A stretch of DNA of 61,139 bases from Pseudoflavonifractor phocaeensis. GTDB lineage: Bacteria; Bacillota; Clostridia; Oscillospirales; Oscillospiraceae. The stretch spans positions 1 to 61,139 of the forward strand of contig NZ_JADYTU010000010.1 in the NCBI RefSeq assembly GCF_021531375.1, read 5' to 3'. Position 1 is the first letter of the stretch; each line of letters opens with the position of its first letter. The notes below the pieces were generated by a model. It did no database searches. It was given only the letters and a program-made list of their open reading frames with translations, and was not told the DNA's origin. The position numbers were made by a program, and so were the translations under genes. Shown one piece after another: positions 61,016-61,139 of this stretch.

Positions 61016-61139
61016 ATGAATGGTGTAAACGAAGCTATGACCATCAAGCTGGACTACGAGTTGCCCGAGTATCCCACTTTTGAGGAGGGTCTTCGCCGCG
61101 CTCCCCGCCGCGAGTCCCACCTGAGTGAGGCTGACAAGG
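61016..61139 (+). CDS. hutU: Urocanate hydratase, N-terminal fragment (gene continues beyond the window)
   Basis: The visible 41 codons start MNGVNEAMTIKLDYELPEYP and continue with FEEGLRRAPRRESHLSEADK, matching the N-terminus of the clostridial urocanate hydratase. GAGGGAA lies 6-8 nt before the ATG. The enzyme converts urocanate to imidazolonepropionate, the second step of histidine degradation. It is divergent from the LysR gene, whose operator lies between. The rest, and probably hutI and hutH, must lie to the right. Confidence 0.85.
   Translation, partial: MNGVNEAMTIKLDYELPEYPTFEEGLRRAPRRESHLSEADK

Overview
The window looks like chromosome of a Gram-positive anaerobe of class Clostridia, most likely a gut Oscillospirales relative of the Flavonifractor/Pseudoflavonifractor type. 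This is an inference from gene content: T-box leaders, a tandem glycine riboswitch, a THF riboswitch, ECF vitamin transporters, rubrerythrin, GC-rich housekeeping genes and a formiminotransferase-type histidine pathway. No rRNA or marker gene allows a firmer placement.

Two compositional halves meet inside rlmD at about 26.49 kb. Left of that point (1-26.5 kb) is an accessory island, AT-rich over most of its length. It holds unrecognised small genes and a small serine recombinase (0.1-4.3 kb). Next comes a plus-strand operon of zinc-ribbon membrane proteins around a very large SGNH hydrolase/C-type lectin/von Willebrand A surface protein (4.5-11.6 kb). A minus-strand block follows (11.6-19.2 kb) with two tandem dynamin-like GTPases behind a WYL regulator, an ADP-ribosyltransferase-HD fusion, an orphan DNA methyltransferase and tRNA-like relics. 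After a broken junction at about 19.7 kb lie a 5'-truncated type III restriction helicase, an ImmA/IrrE protease with a PIN-like partner, and a large serine recombinase. The island ends by supplying a foreign ~92-residue C-terminus to the 23S rRNA methyltransferase RlmD, which marks its right attachment site. The left end is outside the window.

The right half (26.5-61.1 kb) is GC-rich core genome. It contains an alanine/glycine symporter under a glycine riboswitch, secA, valS with a T-box, a pantothenate module (ECF S-component plus coaX), an agmatinase-type ureohydrolase, and a THF-riboswitch operon (folate S-component plus a class V aminotransferase). It also has a CLC-F-type antiporter, a CorC-like CBS protein, an LTA-synthase-like phosphotransferase, a polar amino-acid ABC transporter, rubrerythrin, cutC and a T-box-controlled cysE-cysS operon.

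The window closes with a histidine/one-carbon cluster. A LysR regulator is divergent from urocanate hydratase (hutU, cut by the window end). Glutamate formiminotransferase and formimino-THF cyclodeaminase, then hutD, folD and folC, carry the formimino carbon of histidine into the tetrahydrofolate pool.

The strongest leads for something undescribed are the zinc-ribbon/lectin/VWA operon, the ART-HD fusion, the WYL plus twin-dynamin operon, the minimal tRNA-like sequences, a UGA-C frameshift that completes a zinc ribbon at 2.75 kb, and a 237-bp run of six stem-loops at 27.9-28.1 kb.
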